12,214 nucleotides of DNA, taken from positions 1-12,214 of the forward strand of contig JAHDCT010000020.1 of assembly GCA_020629735.1 (NCBI GenBank), read 5' to 3'. The stretch's first letter is position 1; each line of letters starts with the position of its first letter. Shown here one piece after another: positions 1 to 9,024 of the stretch. The notes below the pieces were generated by a model. That model did not search any database and was not told the origin of the DNA. It saw nothing but the letters and a program-made list of their open reading frames with translations. The position numbers and the translations under genes were made by a program. This stretch comes from a bacterium. Lineage in GTDB: Bacteria; Patescibacteriota; Gracilibacteria; Absconditabacterales; Absconditicoccaceae.

Positions 1-117
1 TGAAAAAGACATGAATCAATGCGGCATGCACTTGTAAGATTCACACGTCATACAACCAAATGGAGCATGTACATATCATGACTCATAGACAAAAGACCGG
101 AGATTATCGAAAAATAA
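1..117 (+). CDS. 3' end of an unrecognised gene (5' truncated by window edge)
   Basis: Frame 1 is open from the window edge to a TAA if TGA is read as glycine, giving 38 residues that end in LIDKRPEIIEK. Two in-frame TGA codons (positions 1-3 and 79-81) are consistent with code 25, which the rest of the window uses. The tail is basic and rich in Arg, His and Lys, with no motif I recognise. It is followed after about 55 bases by a strong terminator, which fits the end of a real gene. The family cannot be named from so little sequence, and a chance open frame is possible. Confidence 0.5.
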
Positions 118-172
118 AATAATCCTTCGGATGTTTGACGAATACATTGTAATATAGAATTACCTATATACT

Positions 173-202
173 AAAAAAAAAGAGCCAATGGCTCTTTTTT
201 TT
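173..202. terminator. Bidirectional intrinsic terminator
   Basis: A perfect hairpin AGAGCC-AAT-GGCTCT (181-195) is flanked by an A-tract on the left and a T-tract on the right, so it would work as a terminator on both strands. It lies between the partial plus-strand gene ending at 117 and the minus-strand gene ending at 220, which converge on it. Confidence 0.85.
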
Positions 203-219
203 GAAAGAAAAATAAGCAC

Positions 220-387
220 TTACGCTCACTCCTCTAAAGAAACTTGAGACAACTTATCATGACATAACTCATAACATTTCTTCGCCTCTTCTTGTAAAGA
301 AATAATCTGTTCTATATCCATAAAGTCATCAGACTGTAACATCTCATGAATTTCTTGTAAACGAAGGTAGGCTTCTTTAAAGTTCAT
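220..387 (-). CDS. xseB: Exonuclease VII small subunit (XseB)
   Basis: A 55-residue, mostly helical protein whose sequence follows the XseB pattern: an N-terminal helix (FKEAYLRLQEIHEML), a short acidic turn (QSDDFMDIEQ) and a second helix (LQEEAKKCYELCHDKL). In the family this corresponds to the 'leading helix, Leu/Ser-Leu-Glu-Glu turn, GxxLxxxCxxxL' arrangement. XseB binds the large subunit XseA to form exonuclease VII, which degrades single-stranded DNA from both ends. XseA is not in the window. The protein is shorter than usual (about 70-80 residues). The ATG at 387 was chosen; an in-frame GTG two codons upstream is also possible. One TGA (Gly) lies two codons before the TAA. It is the last gene of the minus-strand cluster, 32 bases after serS. 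Confidence 0.75.
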
Positions 388-419
388 TAACACTCTATTT
401 AAATAATTAAATACGAAAC

Positions 420-1712
420 CTAAAAAACATCAAACCCAACATAAGGAATCAAAGCTTCAGGAACACGAATATCACCTTCTTCAGTTTGATAATTTTCCAC
501 AATAGCAGCAAGAGCTCTTCATAAAGCAACAGCCGTACCATTTAACGAATGAACAAAATCTTTCGTCTGCCCATCTTTAAATTTCACTTGAGCTCTACGA
601 GTCTGGAAGTCAGTTGTATTAGAAGTACTCGTCACTTCAACATACTTACCAATACCTGGAAACCAAGCTTCCAAATCATATTTCTTAGCAGCTGGAGCCC
701 CTAAATCCCCTGTACAAATATCAATTCTTTGAAAAGGAACTCATAATTCAGTAAAAATTTCTTCTTCTATCTCTCTCAATAATTCATGCTCTTCACTAGA
801 TTTCTCAGGTGGCACAAATGATACCATCTCAACTTTTTCAAACTGATGTAATCTGATAAGTCATTTTGTATCTTTACCATAGGTTCCTGCTTCTCTACGA
901 TAACAAGAACTAAATCAAACATATCTTAAAGGCAATTCATTAGCATCAAAAGTCTCTCAAGCATGTTGAGCAATCAAAGGCACTTCCGAAGTACCAATTA
1001 ACCACAAATCATCTTCCTCCCATTCTTCTTGATCAGCTCCTTCAAGCTTAGGATTTACCCTATATAAGTTTTTTCCTTCATTAGGAAGGTATCATGTAGC
1101 AAACATAGCATGTTCCAAAACAAGCTGAGGAACAAGAGCTAAGTTAAATCACTTATCAGTTAATTTTTTAATAGCCCGTTGAATAAGTCAAAATTGTAAT
1201 TGAGCAAATTTTCATCTTACAATTTGAAATCTCGATCATGAAATCTTCACTGCTCTTTCTTGATCAAGTAATCCTTTAGCTTCCAAAAGTTCCCAATGCG
1301 TTTTAGGTTCAAATCAAAAATCTCTTTTCTCTCATAATTCAGCGAGCACTATATTCTCTTCATCGCTCTTTCCTACAGGAACCTCATCAAAAGCAGGGCT
1401 AGGAATAGTATAATACAAAGTAGTAAATTCAGAATCAACTATCTTATGCTTCTCCTCTAAATCAGAAAGTGTTCATTTTAACTCTTGTACTTGTTTCACC
1501 ACTTGCTGAAATTCTTCAGATCACTTATCAAGTGACTGAATAGATGCACTCAATTTATTCCTTTTTCAATTAAGCTCATCAATTTGAGTTTTCAAAGATC
1601 TCACTTCAAACTCTAAAGAAGTGAAAAGATCCCAATCTATTGAATGTCATTTATTTACAGCTCAAGTAATATATTTTTGTGGATTAGTACGGAAGTCCTT
1701 TAAATCAATCAT
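420..1712 (-). CDS. serS: Seryl-tRNA synthetase
   Basis: A 430-residue class II aminoacyl-tRNA synthetase that charges tRNA-Ser (and usually tRNA-Sec) with serine in the cytoplasm. Residues 1-100 form the N-terminal tRNA-binding coiled-coil arm (the LEFEVRSLKTQIDELNGKR region). The catalytic domain follows, with TSEVPLIAQHAGE (about 241-253), motif 2 at about 263-296 (CYRREAGTYGKDTKG, then LHQFEKVE), STSNTTDFQTRRAQVKFK (about 362-379) and motif 3 NGTAVALGRALAAIVENYQ (about 391-409). Length and order match bacterial SerRS. Several glycines are encoded by TGA. It sits between the Nudix gene (25 bases upstream) and xseB, apparently in one operon. The ATG at 1712 gives the usual MIDLKDFRTNP N-terminus, so the start is secure. 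Confidence 0.97.
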
Positions 1713-1737
1713 GAAAAAATCTTAGAAATCAAAAAAT

Positions 1738-2400
1738 CTATAACACCTTTTTAATCAACTGGATAAACGAAACAATATCATATTCATAATTCTTTATAAA
1801 ATAATGAAGATCATGAGTAAACATACCAGGATATTTTTCCATCTCATCCTTTAAATCTTCTAAATTATAATATAACAATCACATAGCCTCCTTATCAACG
1901 TTCTTTACTCTTCCACCGTACACTCAAAAGTAGAGATATACCCTATTTGCAATAGTAACAGTTCCCTCTTTCATTTCCTTATCCAATCTCATCACTCCCG
2001 TGTCTACATGACTAATAATAGCGAGTGTCTTTACATAGTCTTTCAACAAACGTAGTCTTTGTTCAAAATCCTCGTCTTCTTTCACCACAAGACTAGGACA
2101 TTGCAATTCCTCAACTGTCTCTACCATAACAGTATAATCAACAGGATCTCCATACTGAATATGACCTCAAACTGTCTTATCCAAAAGACCAGGATTATGG
2201 TTTTTATGTTTAGCTCTCTTTTGAATAATCAACTCTCAGGATTCATTAAACAAAATTACATCAACAATACTAACTGCCATACTTGGTTCTCAGTTTTGAA
2301 GATATTCTTTAACTTGTTCATCATAAAATTCCTTCCTATTATAGGCTACAGATCACTTATGCTTATTTCACAAAAATCGAGCCACTACTTGTTCTCACAT
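1738..2400 (-). CDS. Nudix hydrolase family protein with a degenerate Nudix box
   Basis: A 220-residue protein. The core at about 43-105 reads as a Nudix fold: VDVILFNESGELIIQKRA, then HNPGLLDKTVGGHIQYGD, then VETVEEL. This resembles the IPP-isomerase-like/ADP-ribose branch. Aligned to the box GX5EX7REUXEEXGU, Gly79, Glu94, Glu97 and Glu98 are present, but the first Glu is Asp85, the Arg is Val93 and the last Gly is Gln100. Metal-binding glutamates therefore remain, while catalysis may be altered. Nudix enzymes cleave nucleoside-diphosphate-X compounds; the substrate cannot be told here. The N-terminal 40 residues and the C-terminal 80 (YYNLEDLKDEMEKYPGMF) are outside the box. A TAG lies directly upstream of the ATG at 2400, fixing the earliest start; Met41 is an alternative. 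It is third from last in the cluster, 39 bases after the phosphatase. Confidence 0.8.
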
Positions 2401-2439
2401 CTAATCTAGTCAAAAAAAGATAAAACTATTTATTCAAAT

Positions 2440-3258
2440 TTAAGAAGCACTGACTTTAAGAATCTGTTGTACAACAAATTCATGCGCTCAGGAAGAACCT
2501 GCTAATAAAGGCACTCAAAAACTATCAGAATCACACGTAAAATCAAGCTCCTTCCCATACATATCAGAGATTTTCCCACCAGCTTCAGTGATAAGTATTG
2601 AAGGAGCAGCAACATCCCATTTTGCAAGCGCTGGATAAGATTCAATATAAAAATCAATATTTCAACTAACAAGTTCCTTTGCTTCACGACCAAAAATAAC
2701 TCTTCCTGTGTCCAATCAATATCATTCAACTAGATCATACAAAACAGACATATCTGGTTCAGATCTCTTTCTTTCTGACCAAAGTTGAAGCGAATATGTC
2801 ATTTCCTCAAAACTCATACCAGGATCACTAAGAGTAAGTTTTTCTACCTCTCCTCAAGCAACTCTATATGATCATGCTCAAACATGAGTATAGTACAGTT
2901 CCGATAAAGCAGGAAAATACATATATCATGCATCTATCTTTGATCAATCCCAACGAGCCATCAAGATACTAAATCAAGTACCTCACTCTGTAAACATCTT
3001 TGTTCCATCAATTGGATCAATTATTCGCATATCTTTGGACCAATCTAATGGCTCATGAAGGGACTCTTCTGACAAAATGTGACTATATCAAGCGGCCTTA
3101 ATTCCTGCCACCAAAATCTCTTGTGATGCAGTATCAGCTTGAGTAAGGATATCATTTTTCCCAGCTCATTTATGTTCAACCTGTAATCCTTCAGTACGAT
3201 GGTATTTCATAACAGCAGTTCAGGCTCTCTCTAGAAGTTTAATAATCCAAGGTTCCAT
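2440..3258 (-). CDS. Inositol-monophosphatase/CysQ family phosphatase
   Basis: A 272-residue Mg-dependent, Li-sensitive-type phosphomonoesterase. The family's three metal-binding signatures are visible: SEES at about 63-66, DPIDGT at 81-86 (with KMF after it, closer to CysQ/BPNT1-type 'DGTKEF' than to classical 'DGTxNF'), and WDVAAPS at 214-220 followed by EAGG. Members dephosphorylate inositol-1-phosphate, 3'-phosphoadenosine-5'-phosphate, histidinol phosphate or fructose-1,6-bisphosphate; the sequence alone does not decide which. The KMF variant makes a CysQ-like (PAP phosphatase) role the leading guess. It is the first gene of the minus-strand cluster (then Nudix, serS, xseB) and is divergent from the P-loop gene at 3316. 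At least a dozen glycines use TGA. No Shine-Dalgarno is seen; only a weak AAAGAAG lies before the ATG. Confidence 0.88.
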
Positions 3259-3315
3259 ACACTTCTTTAAAAATAAAACTTTGCATTCACCATATACTGT
3301 TAATATTATTGATAT
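3259..3315. promoter_or_regulatory. Divergent intergenic promoter region
   Basis: These 57 bases separate the phosphatase start (minus) from the P-loop gene start (plus), so both promoters should lie here. TATACT at 3293-3298 fits a -10 box for the plus-strand gene and would give a very short leader. No good -35 box is visible on either strand. The assignment rests mainly on gene orientation. Confidence 0.35.
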
Positions 3316-4767
3316 ATGGAACAAAAAACACCACATAATTTTATAATAAACCAAACTCTAAGAAAACAGCATCTAGAGGAAATTCAAGAAAAACAAAAAT
3401 ACCCAATCATTATTATAACTGGTGCATCATGAGCATGAAAATCAAGTGTCACAAGACTCTTATTTGAAAAGTTAAAACATCATTTTTCACAATGCCAAAT
3501 GACACCACTTCATACAAATAGAATAAAAAAAGAAAGAGATCTCGAAAATGACTTTCTCTATCACTCAAAAGAATCTCTCCAGTCACTCTTCTCTAAAAAC
3601 CAAATAATCTATGCATTTGAAAGCTGGAGAAGCACTGATGACTATACCTTTTGCCTTACAAAGGATCAGTTACTACAAACACAAAACTGACCAATAATAG
3701 TTGTTATTGGGAAATCAGCACTTTCTTCTTTCAAACAAGTACATGAAGAACTAGACGTAATATCAGTAAACATCTACAGAACTAACGAAGAGATATCTTC
3801 ACAATTATCACTAAGAAATAAAGAAGAAGCTGACTATGTAGAAAACATTCGCAATATACAAAAAAATTTAACAGAATTTCTCGGAAAATCAGGAAATATT
3901 TCACTTAATATGCACAACAAGAACATAGAATTATGTGCAGAAAAAATCGTAGACTACATTCGTTTCAAAGGACAAGAAAAAAATAAACATTTCATAGAAT
4001 GAATTAGAATTGCCATTACAGAAAACATCTTACAAACATGATTTTTCGAGTTTTATGATTTTTTAAGAGGACATCTTCTAAACAAAGATTGAACACTTGA
4101 TACAGACAAACTCCATGAACTTTTTCTATACATCAACTATGTCATAAAACACGACAGCTTCAAAAAACAACTTTCTTCATTGGCATACCTCGTTGCAAGT
4201 CAATCAAAACTAGATCTTACAAACGAAAACCCTCCAAGAGTTAAAAAGTTCACCTTAGATAAAAAATGAGAACACGCAGTTGAGTTACACCTCCGATACT
4301 TTTACACGAAACTAGCAAATTTCCTCTTACAAGAAGGATATAAAGATGAAGCAGTACAAATTGCACTTCAAGCGTGAGTTGAACTGCACAGTGATATTAA
4401 ACTAAATCTAACAATTGAAAAAAAATATCATCACAACTTTCTCAGAAAGGTAAATGAACTTGAAGGAAAAGACTTCCAGCCAGAAGATATATTTTTCATG
4501 CTAGAAAGGTACTTTTCATGACACCTTGAACGTGATTATCTCACAGAAAAAAAAGAAAAATGAGATACACGTATTTATAAAAAACGATTCACTAACGGAC
4601 GAGAAGTAAGGGAGTTTGCCTCTCGAATGTATGGACTACTCGACTCTTCACAAGGTGTTACTATTACATCTAGCACACATTACTCAGGCAAATTCGCATG
4701 TGAATTCGAACAACCAGTACATTGATATAAAAAATTGGAAGTACACATTGCTAAATATACACCATAA
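3316..4767 (+). CDS. P-loop protein with guanylate-kinase-like N-terminal domain and unassigned C-terminal region
   Basis: A 483-residue protein. Residues 31-43 are a strand plus Walker A loop, IIIITGASGAGKS, in which the second and third glycines are TGA codons. What follows resembles guanylate kinase: HTNRIKKERD (66-75, like TTRxxRxxE), NDFLYHSKESLQSLFSKNQIIYAF (78-101, like the DYxFVSxxEFxxxIxxGEFLE segment), a strand PIIVVIGKSAL (126-135), and SQLSLRNKEEADYVENIRNIQ (162-182, like RLxxRGTDSEExIxxR). The acidic residues that guanylate kinases use after the DYHF segment are not conserved, so GMP kinase activity is doubtful. Residues about 190-483 are helical and polar, ending in a beta-like stretch (VTITSSTHYSGKFACEFEQPVHGYKKLEVHIAKYTP region). 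I do not recognise this part. The start follows from orientation and the absence of upstream open frame; the leader is very short. Confidence 0.75.
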
Positions 4768-4768
4768 A

Positions 4769-5161
4769 TTATTTTCAGTCTAGTGAAAATGGATTATAAG
4801 CAATTCAATGATCATTATGGTTTTCCTTTGGTAAATAAGAACTATCTTGGCCACTTGGAGAGCTTACTCACGAAATAGTAGTTGCAGAAGGACTTACAAC
4901 ATCAATTTTTTCAGGCGTATGTGCAGCATAAGAAGAATGAGTAGAAGAAGAATATCACATATACTTTTTAGCAAAAATCCAACTAATCCAGAGTATAACA
5001 AGAAGAACAGGAATAAGAAAAGGCATAAGAACGTATATTCAAACATCTCAGCTCAAATGAGTTTGCAACCCTTCGAAAAGAGAAATTAGATCATCTCAAA
5101 AAAGAAAGAACAGCACTATCAACCAAAACCAACTCGATGATCATCATTTCTTTTTTTTCAT
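4769..5161 (-). CDS. Small membrane protein, two predicted transmembrane helices, function unknown
   Basis: A 130-residue protein visible only with TGA as glycine. It begins MKKKKGGSSS, followed by a hydrophobic helix (WFWLIVLFFLF, 11-21), a short acidic segment (DDLISLFEGLQTHLSGD), a second strong helix (IYVLMPFLIPVLLVILWISWIF, about 42-63) and a polar tail rich in Ser, Thr, Pro and His (64-130). The lysine-rich N-terminus suggests it starts inside the cytoplasm, so both ends would be cytoplasmic. No family is recognised. Its stop is one base from the stop of the convergent P-loop gene, with no room for a separate terminator. It is divergent from the nuclease-like gene at 5273. Confidence 0.7.
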
Positions 5162-5272
5162 TTCAATAAGGTGATCTAAAAAGCATTCACACAATACCCT
5201 ATCACTAAGCAATGAAATTACTATAGTTCCAATAAAATACAGATGCTTCAACTTTATTTAAATATAAAAAAA
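5162..5272. promoter_or_regulatory. Divergent intergenic region, probable promoters for both neighbours
   Basis: The 111 AT-rich bases separate two divergent starts. TATAGT around 5223-5228 could act as a -10 box on the plus strand, and the plus-strand leader ends in TTTATTTAAATATAAAAAAA directly before the ATG. No convincing -35 or Shine-Dalgarno is visible, so promoter positions are an inference from orientation. Confidence 0.3.
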
Positions 5273-5668
5273 ATGCTAGCACCAGATACGCTCTTTTTTA
5301 TTGTAGGATGAATATGAGTTTGACTTTTTATTGGATTTCTCTTGGCAAAAATGTATTTTTATCAAGAATTAAAATCTCAACGTAAAAAAGCAGTAACTAA
5401 GTCAAAAGATGTTACCTTATGATATGTTCATGAAAAATTAGCCCCTATCTTGCCTAATTTTCCATATAACTACAAAGATCTAAGTTTTCTCTGAAAATGA
5501 GTTGATTACATCGTTTTTGACTGACTACAAGAAGGTCATGTAAAGCAAGTTGTCTTCTTAGAAATCAAATCATGAAAATCTAGGTTAAATCAAAATGAAA
5601 AACTCATTAAAACTGCTATCGATACCAAAAAAGTGCGTTATGAAACTATTAGAATAAAGAAAAAATAA
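5273..5668 (+). CDS. Membrane-anchored endonuclease-like protein related to archaeal Holliday junction resolvases
   Basis: A 131-residue protein. Residues 5-28 form one transmembrane helix (LFFIVGGIGVGLFIGFLLAKMYFY, three of its glycines are TGA). A short basic linker follows (ELKSQRKKAVTKSKD). The C-terminal domain has the PD-(D/E)xK layout of the 'endonuclease related to archaeal Holliday junction resolvase' family: FLGKGVDYIVFDGL (72-85), VVFLEIKSG (93-101), then SRLNQNEKLIKTAI and a final VRY strand. Asp78, Glu97 and Lys99 are the likely metal-binding/catalytic residues. The family commonly carries such an N-terminal anchor. Its true substrate is not known to me, so the Holliday junction name is only a family label. 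It precedes the PBP gene by 89 bases and may be co-transcribed with it. Confidence 0.82.
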
Positions 5669-5757
5669 TATCAGTGCATTCATCTTTGAAAACATAGTCT
5701 ACTCAAAGATAAGCGAACGGATCATTGTGTTTTAATCCCAAGCAACAAACAGATTAC

Positions 5758-8028
5758 ATGGAGTCAACATCATATTTTCCAGCCATAAGAAATGTTCTAC
5801 TCATTCGAATACTTCTCACAGGATTTCTCTATATGAGAACATATTTCTTATCTGACTTACCTGAAGTGAATATAGAAACACTCACTGACATCCCACAAAA
5901 ATCTATCATTACAGATAGAAATTGAGAAATTCTCTACACATTTTTTGAACAAGACAGAGAGTACATCTCATATGATGACATACCTGATCAAGTTATACAA
6001 GCTTTTTTAAGTGCAGAAGATCGTAACTATCGAGATCATTCAGGTGTAGACAGCAGGTGAATTGCTAGAGCTGTCATAAATAATATAAAGTATGTTTTCA
6101 CTGACTCACAAACTACGCTGCAGTGAGCCTCAACCATCCAACAACAGCTCGTTAAAAATCTTTACCTTACACACGAGAGAAGCATTAAAAGGAAAGTACA
6201 AGAAATACTCTTAACAAAAAAAATCAACAAAATTCTAGACAAAAAAGCTAAAGAGGATTTTCCTGATATGAAAAAATCAGATAGAAAAAGATACGCAAAA
6301 GAAAAAATATTAGAAATTTATTTAAATCTCATCTTCTTAGGGAATAATGCATACTGAATTGAAACTGCATCAAAAAACTATTTCGACAAAAATCTAGAAA
6401 AAGTCACACTACTTGAAAGTGCAATTCTATGAGCTTTGCCCAAGGCACCAAGCACCTACAATCCTCTCATCAAAAGAAAAAACATGATGGGTGATCGATT
6501 TCTATCTGATGGAGATCAATCATATTTTCTAGAGGATACAACCACCTATGGGAGCAATTTTCTCAAACAAATAAGGGAAGAACTACACAAAAAAGTTTCT
6601 GACAACAAAATCAATTATCTTGATCCAGAACGAATTACTCGACTACGAAGTTGAGAAATTCAGAATAATTGAAGTAGTTACCAATATGAATACACACCTT
6701 GAAGAAAAGACCATATTCTTCGATCAATGTATCAAGAAGGATATATCGATCACACTCAACTTACAAGCGCATTTTTAGAGTGAATCGATTACTCATTCAA
6801 CGAACATAGTTACGATATAAAAGCTCCTCATTTCGTTTTCTACATCCAAAAATTTCTTCTAACAAGTCCTCTACTCGAAGAATTATGAATGACACTCTCA
6901 GATATGTTGCAATGAGGATACACCGTTAAAACAAGTATAGACATCGCAACTCAAGAATTAGCCCAACAAGCTGCAAACGAGTCCTTTCAAGATCTCATCA
7001 ACATGTGAGGAAACAACAGGGCTCTCTTACACGTTAATTCAAGAAACGGTGATATTCTCGCCTACCTTGCTTCACAAGATTACTATTCACAACTCATTCA
7101 AGGTAAATTCGATGTTATTCAAGCTAAAAGACAACATTGATCAACAGTAAAACCATTCATTTATGCAAGACTCTTAGAACTCTTTCCTATTTGAGCCGAT
7201 TGAGGGATATTAGATTACAGTTATAATTTATGAGGATGATATTCACCACAAAATGCTGATGGAAAATTTTTAGGAAGAATGACTATTTCATCATCACTAA
7301 GTAACTCAAGAAACCGAACTGCAATTAGAGCATTTCTCGCAATCTGATGAGAAAAAGCCGTCCTTCCATATTTCGAAAGTCTCTGATTTAAATCTATGAC
7401 TTCAAAACATTCTTATGGATATACACTAGCACTCTGAGCAGCTGAAAATTCTCTGCTAAACTTAGCTCAAGCATATTTGCAACTAAGCAATCAAGATTTC
7501 AACAAAGAGGTTCCATTTATTAACCCAATCTTAGAAATCAGAGATGCTAATGGAGAAATTGTTTATGCAAAAGAAGATGATGAGTCATCACAAAAAAGAA
7601 TTATTCCGAGATGAGTAGCGTATCTTATGCGAAATATACTTTCAAATCAAAAACAAATTAGCTCATCCCGAAGATCAACACTTACGTATAATCAAGAAGG
7701 GAAATACGCTATAAAATCGTGAACAACAGATATGAAAATATATGGGAAAACCTATGCAAAAGACTGACTTGTGAGCTATTACACTCCACAGGACACCATC
7801 ATTACTCGAGCTGGAAACAACGATAATCAACCTCTCTGAGAGAATATTATATGAAGTGTCATAAACAAACCGTTTCTCCAACGCTATTTAGATAAATACT
7901 ATGGAAAACATGGAAACTACGAATGATCATACACTCTACCCGAAGATCTCCACCCACGAATGATTTACAAAGAAACAAAGTTTCCACATATCTCACCTAG
8001 GATACAAGAAATATTACGAGAAAAATAA
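5758..8028 (+). CDS. Bifunctional class A penicillin-binding protein (PBP1A-type glycosyltransferase/transpeptidase)
   Basis: A 756-residue envelope enzyme that polymerises lipid II into glycan strands and cross-links the peptides. N-terminal helix at about 12-30. The glycosyltransferase (GT51) domain spans about 50-240: AEDRNYRDHSGVDSRGI with catalytic Glu87, GASTIQQQLVKN (123-134), RKVQEILL, KEKILEIYLNLIFLGNNAYGI with Glu186, and LLESAILGALPKAPSTYNP. The transpeptidase domain has STVK with nucleophile Ser462, SRN at 517-519 and KSGT at 653-656, followed by DGLVSYYTPQ. The proline usually before GSTxK is His. At least 27 glycines are TGA, including the G of GASTI and of KSGT. The ATG at 5758 was chosen; an in-frame TTG at 5725 would add 11 residues, and a TAA at 5710-5712 limits further extension. 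A terminator follows. Confidence 0.95.
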
Positions 8029-8073
8029 TTAGCAACTTACTACAAATAAAATGTATAAGAAATAAGAATATAT

Positions 8074-8106
8074 AAAAAATCCTGTGACCACTCACAGGAT
8101 TTTTTC
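8074..8106. terminator. Bidirectional intrinsic terminator
   Basis: The hairpin ATCCTGTGA-CCAC-TCACAGGAT is flanked by an A-tract and a T-tract and ends a run of AT pairs. It lies between the convergent PBP gene (stop 8028) and SPFH gene (stop 8128) and can serve both. Confidence 0.9.
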
Positions 8107-8127
8107 AAACTATACATGCGAATCACT

Positions 8128-8976
8128 CTATCAAAGTTTAACCTTCTTGATAAGACTCAACACTTCTGAATCTAGAATATATTTAGTGTTTTCTTTCAAA
8201 GCACTTTCAATCACACGAAGTTGTTCTTGAGTAACCGCAGAATCTTTAAAATATTCAACGGCTGCTTGTGACTCTAACTCAGTAGCCTTAGCTTTAGCTG
8301 CAGCGATTCTTTCAATAGCTTCTGCTTCTCACGTTGCTTCAAGGATTTGTTTTTCCTTAATTCATTCTGCTTCTCTAATAGCAGCTTCTTTTGCTCATTC
8401 AGCTTCAAGGATTGCTGCTCTTTTTTGTTGTTGAGCAATCTTTTGTTGATTCATGGCATCCATCAACTCTCTTGGTGGATCAATTCTCTGAATTTCAATT
8501 TTGTTGATATTTACTCACCATTTTGCTGTTTCTTCTGACAACTCAGTTTGCACTTTCACATTAATCTCAGATCTTTCTCACAAAACCTGATCCAAAGTCA
8601 TTGTTCAAATAATCGCCCTCAAAGTTGTAATAGACAAATTCGAAATAGCCAAAAAAGCATCTTGAATTTCATATACAGCTTTTACTGAATCATACACTTG
8701 AGTAAATATCACTGCATCAACAGTTACTACAGCATTATCCTTGGTAATCATTTCTTGAGGAGGTGTATTTATAACCCTTTCTCTCATATCTACCTTCTGA
8801 ATATGATCAATCAAAGGAATGATAAGATGCCATCATGAATCAAGAACTTTCTGAAATTTTGAAAGTCTCTCTTTAACGGCTTTTTCATGAGGAGATACCT
8901 TAACAAGAGATGAAATAAGAAAAACTACTGCAAAAATAAACAAAACCACTCAAAAAACACCTCAAATTCAAAACAT
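8128..8976 (-). CDS. SPFH/band 7 (stomatin/prohibitin-like) membrane protein
   Basis: A 282-residue protein. One N-terminal transmembrane helix (3-24), then the SPFH domain (about 25-170): VKVSPHEKAVKERLSKF, WHLIIPLIDHIQKVDMRERV, the typical TPPQEMITKDNAVVTVDAVIF (71-91), LRAIIGTMTLDQVLGERSEIN (119-139) and GVNINKIEIQRIDPPREL (154-171). A long charged coiled coil rich in Ala, Glu and Lys follows (174-235), with four TGA glycines, then a short C-terminal helix. Stomatin-family proteins form ring- or cage-like oligomers that scaffold membrane microdomains and often regulate proteases or partner membrane proteins. No NfeD partner gene is in the window. It lies 48 bases downstream of the LCP gene on the same strand with no terminator between, so co-transcription is likely. 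Confidence 0.93.
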
Positions 8977-9024
8977 GAAAATGATTAATAAGATAAAATA
9001 CAATAAAAAGAGTACACTATTAGA

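Noticed and set aside
2059..2409. Plus-strand 116-codon open frame
   Set aside because: It lies antisense to the Nudix gene, whose minus-strand frame shows a recognisable domain.
4847..5089. Plus-strand Arg/Asn-rich 80-codon open frame
   Set aside because: It is antisense to the two-helix membrane protein; its composition is what a reversed hydrophobic gene gives.
5669..5757. Possible small RNA or tRNA between the nuclease-like and PBP genes
   Set aside because: No cloverleaf, hairpin or terminator could be found in these 89 bases.
8347..8538. Plus-strand Phe/Ser/Cys-rich open frame
   Set aside because: It is a shadow of the Glu/Ala/Lys-rich coiled coil of the SPFH protein.
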